A stretch of 64,000 bases of DNA, taken from contig JACJXZ010000006.1 of NCBI GenBank assembly GCA_020636375.1, positions 372,001 through 436,000 on the forward strand. Direction: 5' to 3'. The notes under the pieces are model-generated. The model saw only the letters and a program-made list of their open reading frames with translations. It did not search any database and was not told where the DNA came from. The position numbers and the translations under genes were made by a program. The stretch is from Lewinellaceae bacterium (GTDB lineage Bacteria; Bacteroidota; Bacteroidia; Chitinophagales; Saprospiraceae). Below, one piece after another: positions 60,145-64,000 of this stretch (the first letter of the stretch is position 1; every line of letters begins with the position of its first letter).

Positions 60145-60711
60145 ATGCCAAACGACCTATTGGCAAAGGTGATGGACGCCGCCGTTTACGCCGCCATGAA
60201 ACACCAGTACCAGCGCCGGGCAGGCTACGGCCGGCTGCCGTATATGAACCACCTGCTCAAAGTAACGGATGCCCTCATCCGGATCGGAGGAGAGCGGGAC
60301 GAGGCACTGCTGCTGGCGGCCGTCCTGCACGATGTGCTCGAGGATACAGACGCCACCCACGAAGAGCTGTCGCGCCGCTTCGGCCGGGAGGCGGCCGATA
60401 TCGTTCAGGAACTGACCGACGATATGAGCATCCCCTACATGGAGCGCAAATGGCTGCAGGTAAAGAAAGCGGATCAGCTCAGTGAAAAAGCCCGCAAGAT
60501 TCGTATTGTGGACAAGGCCACCAACATCAGGGATATTTTGTCGTATCCGCTGGACTGGCCCTTGGAGAAGAAGAAGAATTACCTGGACAACAGCGTTCAG
60601 GTGGTGGCCCGCATCCGCGGTGCCAACCCCCGGCTGGACGCCTGGTTTGACGAGACGGTGGGCTGGGCGAAGCAACGCCTGGCGGAGATGGAGAAAAGCC
60701 AGGAGAAATGA
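60145..60711 (+). CDS. MESH1-like small alarmone hydrolase (HD domain)
   Basis: 188 residues. The HD-hydrolase pattern of SpoT and MESH1 is followed closely: 'AAMKHQYQRRAG' then 'PYMNHLLKV', 'AAVLHDVLEDTDATHEEL', 'QELTDDMSIPYMERKWLQV' and 'AKKIRIVDKATNI'-like segment ('KARKIRIVDKATNIRDI'). The metal ligands His, His-Asp and Asp are present. There is no synthetase, TGS or ACT domain, so it is a stand-alone hydrolase of the SAH/MESH1 type (ppGpp or NADPH 2'/3' phosphate removal). The start at MPNDLL is chosen over an upstream ATG at 60067. The pyruvate-kinase-like gene follows 126 bp downstream. Confidence 0.82.
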   Translation: MPNDLLAKVMDAAVYAAMKHQYQRRAGYGRLPYMNHLLKVTDALIRIGGERDEALLLAAVLHDVLEDTDATHEELSRRFGREAADIVQELTDDMSIPYMERKWLQVKKADQLSEKARKIRIVDKATNIRDILSYPLDWPLEKKKNYLDNSVQVVARIRGANPRLDAWFDETVGWAKQRLAEMEKSQEK

Positions 60712-60837
60712 CTTTGTTCATTGCGCAGTTGCTGAATTCCTCTTATTATTGAAGCATTTTCAACAAACTTCTGGCCGGCGAGAAGAGAAGGCCTTCACAT
60801 CACTTCGGCCAGGCAAATCATAAAATACCTACTATCT

Positions 60838-62673
60838 ATGCCCTGGAAAAAAGAGAACCTGCGGGATATGCTTCAGGAGGTGGAAGAGATCATAGCCAAG
60901 GCTATGGAACTGGAGGAGCAATACAAAGAACAGCTCGAGCGCGTACATCCGGATTTTCAGCAATCGGCCCGCAACCTGGTGTATTACCGGGCCATGCGTA
61001 CCGACGACATCCGGGGCCTGCAGAAACGCCTGGGGTGGATGGGCGTCTCCCGCCTGGCCAAGGCGGAGAGCCATACCCTTTCCAGCCTTTACATTACCCG
61101 TTCGGTACTGACGGCTTTTTTAAAAGACGAGCCCATTCACATCCAGCCGGCAGGCTTGTCGATCAAGGAAGGCAACCGCCTGGCGCGCGCCAATGCGAAG
61201 GCCTTGCTGGGGTTTCGCGCCAAGGGCCGCCGTACCCGCATTATGGTGACTATGCCGGGCGAGGCGGCGGACGACTATCAGATGGTTCGCCAAATGATTG
61301 CGGAAGGAATGAACTGCGCCCGCATCAACTGCGCGCACGACGGCCCGGAGCAGTGGAAAAAGATGATCGACAACGTGCGCAAAGCGTCGAAAAAACTGAA
61401 GCGCAACTGCCGGGTGGCCATGGACCTGGCCGGCCCCAAGATTCGGACCGGGGATTTGAAGCCCGGCCCCAAAGTCCGCAAATACCGCCCGCAGAAGGAT
61501 GTCCGGGGCCGCATCGCGCAACCTATAGAGGTATGGATCGGCCCGGCGCCTCACCTCACCCTGGAGCTGGCCCACGTTCCGGTATCCAGCGCTGCGCTGA
61601 AAACCCTGAAACCCGGCGCCCGCCTGTATTTCCGCGATGCCCGCCGTAAAAAGCGCGAGCTGGTCATTACCGAGGTGCTGGAAGACGGTTGTGTTGCAGA
61701 ACTCTACCGGACGACCTACCTGGAAACCGGCATGTTTTTATACGCCGACAAGAACAAGCGTTCGCGCCCCTTTGTGGTGGGCGAGTTGCCGGCGATGGAA
61801 GCCCCCTTATTGCTGAAGCGGGGCGACATGCTGCGCATTCACAAGTCGCCGGCACCCGGAGAGCCGGCGGAGTACAATGAAAAAGGAACGCTGGTGCGGG
61901 CAGCTCACGTGTCCTGTACCTCCGAGGAAATATTCGGGCAGGTGGAAGAAGGCGAGCCTATCCTTTTTGACGACGGCATGATCAGGGGCGTGATCCGCAA
62001 AACTGCAGCCGACGAGATGTGGGTAGAAGTCATCCATACCAAGGAAGGCGGCGGAAAACTGGCCGCCGACAAAGGCATCAACCTGCCGGACAGCAGGCTG
62101 TCCATCCGCGGGCTGACCGACAAAGACATCAAAGACCTGCGGTTTGTCGCCGCCTATGCCGATGTGGTGAACGTTTCCTTTGTGAATTCCGTACTCGACG
62201 TTCGCCAGCTTATCCAGGAGCTGGAAAAGCTGAAGGCAGTGGATAAGCTGGGGATCATCCTGAAGATAGAAACGAAAAGCGGGTTCAACAACCTGCTGGA
62301 AATCCTGCTGGAAGCCATGCGCATGCATCCGGTCGGCGTGATGATTGCCCGCGGCGACCTGGCCATCGAGGTGGGTTGGGAAAACATCGGAAGGGTCCAG
62401 GAAGAGATCCTCTCGCTCTGCCAGTCCGCCCACATTCCCGATATCTGGGCCACGCAGGTGCTGGAAAATATGGCTAAACGGGGCATCCCATCCAGAGCGG
62501 AGATCACGGATGCGGCCATGGCCCAGCGCGCCGAATGCGTGATGCTCAACAAAGGGGAGTACATCCTCAATGCCATCCACCTGCTGGATACGATCCTGAA
62601 AGACCTGGAACCCTACCAGGAGAAGAATGCTCCGATGCTGCCGGCTATGGAACTGGTGGGAGGGAGAGGTTAG
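60838..62673 (+). CDS. Non-canonical pyruvate kinase with N-terminal extension
   Basis: 611 residues. The first ~125 are an extra, mostly helical region ('MLQEVEEIIAKAMELEEQYKEQL'). The pyruvate kinase barrel follows: 'RIMVTMPGEAADDY', 'CARINCAHDGPEQW', 'VAMDLAGPKIRTGDL', an enlarged B domain (about 215-385), 'LGIILKIETKSGFNNLLEIL', 'VGVMIARGDLAIEVGWENIGRVQEEIL', 'IWATQVLENMAKRGIPSRAEITDAAMA' and 'VMLNKGEYI'. It ends shortly after that, so the C-terminal allosteric domain of classic enzymes is absent. It should convert PEP and ADP to pyruvate and ATP, but without the usual effector site. Whether a canonical pyk also exists is not visible. Confidence 0.85.
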   Translation: MPWKKENLRDMLQEVEEIIAKAMELEEQYKEQLERVHPDFQQSARNLVYYRAMRTDDIRGLQKRLGWMGVSRLAKAESHTLSSLYITRSVLTAFLKDEPIHIQPAGLSIKEGNRLARANAKALLGFRAKGRRTRIMVTMPGEAADDYQMVRQMIAEGMNCARINCAHDGPEQWKKMIDNVRKASKKLKRNCRVAMDLAGPKIRTGDLKPGPKVRKYRPQKDVRGRIAQPIEVWIGPAPHLTLELAHVPVSSAALKTLKPGARLYFRDARRKKRELVITEVLEDGCVAELYRTTYLETGMFLYADKNKRSRPFVVGELPAMEAPLLLKRGDMLRIHKSPAPGEPAEYNEKGTLVRAAHVSCTSEEIFGQVEEGEPILFDDGMIRGVIRKTAADEMWVEVIHTKEGGGKLAADKGINLPDSRLSIRGLTDKDIKDLRFVAAYADVVNVSFVNSVLDVRQLIQELEKLKAVDKLGIILKIETKSGFNNLLEILLEAMRMHPVGVMIARGDLAIEVGWENIGRVQEEILSLCQSAHIPDIWATQVLENMAKRGIPSRAEITDAAMAQRAECVMLNKGEYILNAIHLLDTILKDLEPYQEKNAPMLPAMELVGGRG

Positions 62674-63260
62674 GAGGATGGGGCAAAAAAAGCAGCGATT
62701 CCCGGCTAGAAATCTAAGCCGAGAATCGCTGCAGACAAACAAATATGCACAATTAGTACAAATATACCGCCTGCCGGAGAGGTGATCAATTACATTTTTT
62801 TAAGGCTTCCGAAAAAGAAGCTTGAACCTTCATGCCTGTTTTCTTATTTTATTCTTTTTAAAATCCTGGCAATCAATAATTTGTAATTAACAAATTGCTA
62901 TTTTTTATATGTAAAACCCTTTTCCTTCCGCCTTTTCTTCAGAAAATAGATGGAACTATTACGCTACCCGGTATTTGCCTCCCTGTTTAAAAGCAATAGC
63001 CCGTGGCAGGCAAACACCCGGGTAGCAGGTTTTCACAACTATCCTTTGGGGCGCAACGGGCCAATCAATCACAATTTTATCTTTTTTCCGGGCACGGAAC
63101 CCTTCATTTCGTAAAAAATTGTGTCGAATTTTGTTTATTTTCAGTCACAAAATTATGAAAAGCAGTATTTTACAATTTTATGGATTATATAAAAACTTAT
63201 TTATTATCTGCCATTTTCCGCCCGGCTGATTTCAGGCCGTAAAAACCTGGGAGGATTTTT
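62674..63260. other. AT-rich spacer with one strong hairpin, no gene recognised
   Basis: After the hairpin at 62692-62732 the sequence is AT-rich up to the next start codon at 63261. I see no coding potential. Promoter elements for the downstream gene are expected here but none is clear enough to place. Confidence 0.5.
62685..62732 (-). terminator. Hairpin with T-run on the minus strand
   Basis: GCAGCGATTCCCGGCT (62692-62707) pairs with 62717-62732 with one mismatch. Seven A at 62685-62691 become a T-run when read on the minus strand, so it is a better terminator for leftward transcription. On the plus strand it follows the pyruvate kinase gene without a T-run. Confidence 0.65.
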
Positions 63261-64000
63261 ATGAAAAAAAGCAAGCTCATTACCCTTTTAAGCAGTTTCA
63301 GCTCCAGGGAAATGGAGCGCTTCGACGAATTCGTCCGCTCGCCTTATTACAATTCCAACGAGCAGTTGGCCAGGCTGAGCACCTTCCTGTCGGCGCTGCA
63401 CCCCTGTTTCCCGGAGGAGAAAGTAACGGCAAAGGCCGTTTACCAGGCTGTTTTCCCCGGCGAACCGCCGGACAAAAAAAAACTGAGCTATCTGATGACC
63501 GGGTTGGTAAAGCTGGGAGAGCGGTTCCTGGGCGTTCAGCGGCTGGAAAAACAGGATACCCTGCTTGAATGCCAGGTTATGAAAGAACTCGTGGAAAGAA
63601 AGCAGGAAAAACATTTCATTCAATATTTCAAGCAGGCCCAAAGCGGCCTGGGCAGCCAGCACAGCAAGAACAGCGACACCTATTACCATCAGTACCTCCT
63701 GACCGAGGTTGCCCAGTATTTGCCGGGCCGGCAGGGCGGCACGGCGGATAATTCCCTTCAGGCGGCATCCGATGCGTTGGACCGTTATTACTTCATCAAC
63801 AAATTGAAGTACAGTTGCGAGATGGTCAACCGGCAGGCTATTGTCTCCGAGCAGTTTTCCATCCCTTTTATGGAAGAGGTCTGCGGCTACCTGGAGCGCT
63901 TTCAGCCGTTGCCGCCTCTGATCAATATATATTTGCAGATCTACTACTCTTTGCTGAACCCGTCGGAAGGCCAGCACCTGAGAACCCTGCTGGGCCTGAT
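63261..64000 (+). CDS. Hypothetical protein, 3' partial
   Basis: Open from ATG at 63261 to the window end (246 codons). It starts 'MKKSKLITLLSSFSSREMER', then 'FDEFVRSPYYNSNEQLARLS', and is all-helical with repeated charged and aromatic helices ('KLSYLMTGLVKLGERFLGVQRLEKQ', 'YFINKLKYSCEMVNRQ'). The 'LLSSFS..E..RF..FV.SP..N.N' opening is one I associate with a family of long hypothetical proteins in Saprospiraceae-type genomes. No function known. No signal peptide, so cytoplasmic. Confidence 0.75.
   Translation, partial: MKKSKLITLLSSFSSREMERFDEFVRSPYYNSNEQLARLSTFLSALHPCFPEEKVTAKAVYQAVFPGEPPDKKKLSYLMTGLVKLGERFLGVQRLEKQDTLLECQVMKELVERKQEKHFIQYFKQAQSGLGSQHSKNSDTYYHQYLLTEVAQYLPGRQGGTADNSLQAASDALDRYYFINKLKYSCEMVNRQAIVSEQFSIPFMEEVCGYLERFQPLPPLINIYLQIYYSLLNPSEGQHLRTLLGL

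Overview
The window is chromosomal DNA of a GC-rich member of the Bacteroidota, most likely from the Saprospiraceae / Lewinella side of the phylum. The evidence is a type IX secretion (T9SS) and gliding locus (PorV, two PorU, a PorP/SprF-like protein, GldJ next to MurF), a hybrid two-component regulator, a T9SS sorting domain, a CarboxypepD_reg-type TonB receptor, many lipoproteins, and no obvious Shine-Dalgarno sequences. It reads as ordinary core genome broken up by repeat-filled spacers and decaying genes. I see no rRNA, tRNA, CRISPR array, prophage or complete insertion sequence.

Layout. 0-10 kb: end of a beta-propeller gene, a stack of foldback repeats, purC, an Omp85 protein, a GH37 trehalase, an ECF sigma factor with a membrane-anchored barrel partner, a PAP2 phosphatase and a glycerate kinase. 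10-21 kb: TonB receptor, small membrane and lipoprotein genes, an alpha-acetolactate-decarboxylase-like lipoprotein, then a glyoxylate-shunt module: a RamB/ScfR-type regulator divergent from aceB-aceA. 21-29 kb: accessory zone with a frameshifted lipoprotein gene, an EAD11-pseudokinase protein with a possible globin-like tail, a gutted DUF4143 ATPase gene, an APC permease, DUF1697, a YfcE-type phosphodiesterase, a damaged MNT nucleotidyltransferase, Uma2 and a retropepsin-like protease. 29-38 kb: a 1437-residue hybrid histidine kinase overlapping a lactonase-like metallo-beta-lactamase gene, and an NtrY-like kinase. 38-53 kb: RNase P RNA, porV, tandem porU genes, PorP/SprF-like, gldJ and murF. 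53-56 kb: an AT-rich island with a T9SS-exported protein and a deleted DNA cytosine methyltransferase. 56-64 kb: arginase-fold pseudoenzyme, broken histidine kinase, MATE exporter, MESH1-like hydrolase, non-canonical pyruvate kinase, and a partial hypothetical gene running off the end.

The most unusual signal is the repeat population. At least two families of foldback elements share a conserved, non-palindromic core, but each copy has its own self-complementary arms. One copy (1190-1359) is nested in an arm of another element and flanked by a 5-bp duplication (CTAAG). Another (29433-29560) is flanked by CTCAG, which carries the stop codon of the hybrid kinase. This looks like recent non-autonomous mobility. 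A different palindromic element sits inside RNase P RNA, and a relative sits in frame inside the ATPase domain of the hybrid kinase. A second theme is gene erosion by internal deletion: four genes keep their 5' end and a downstream part but lack the middle.
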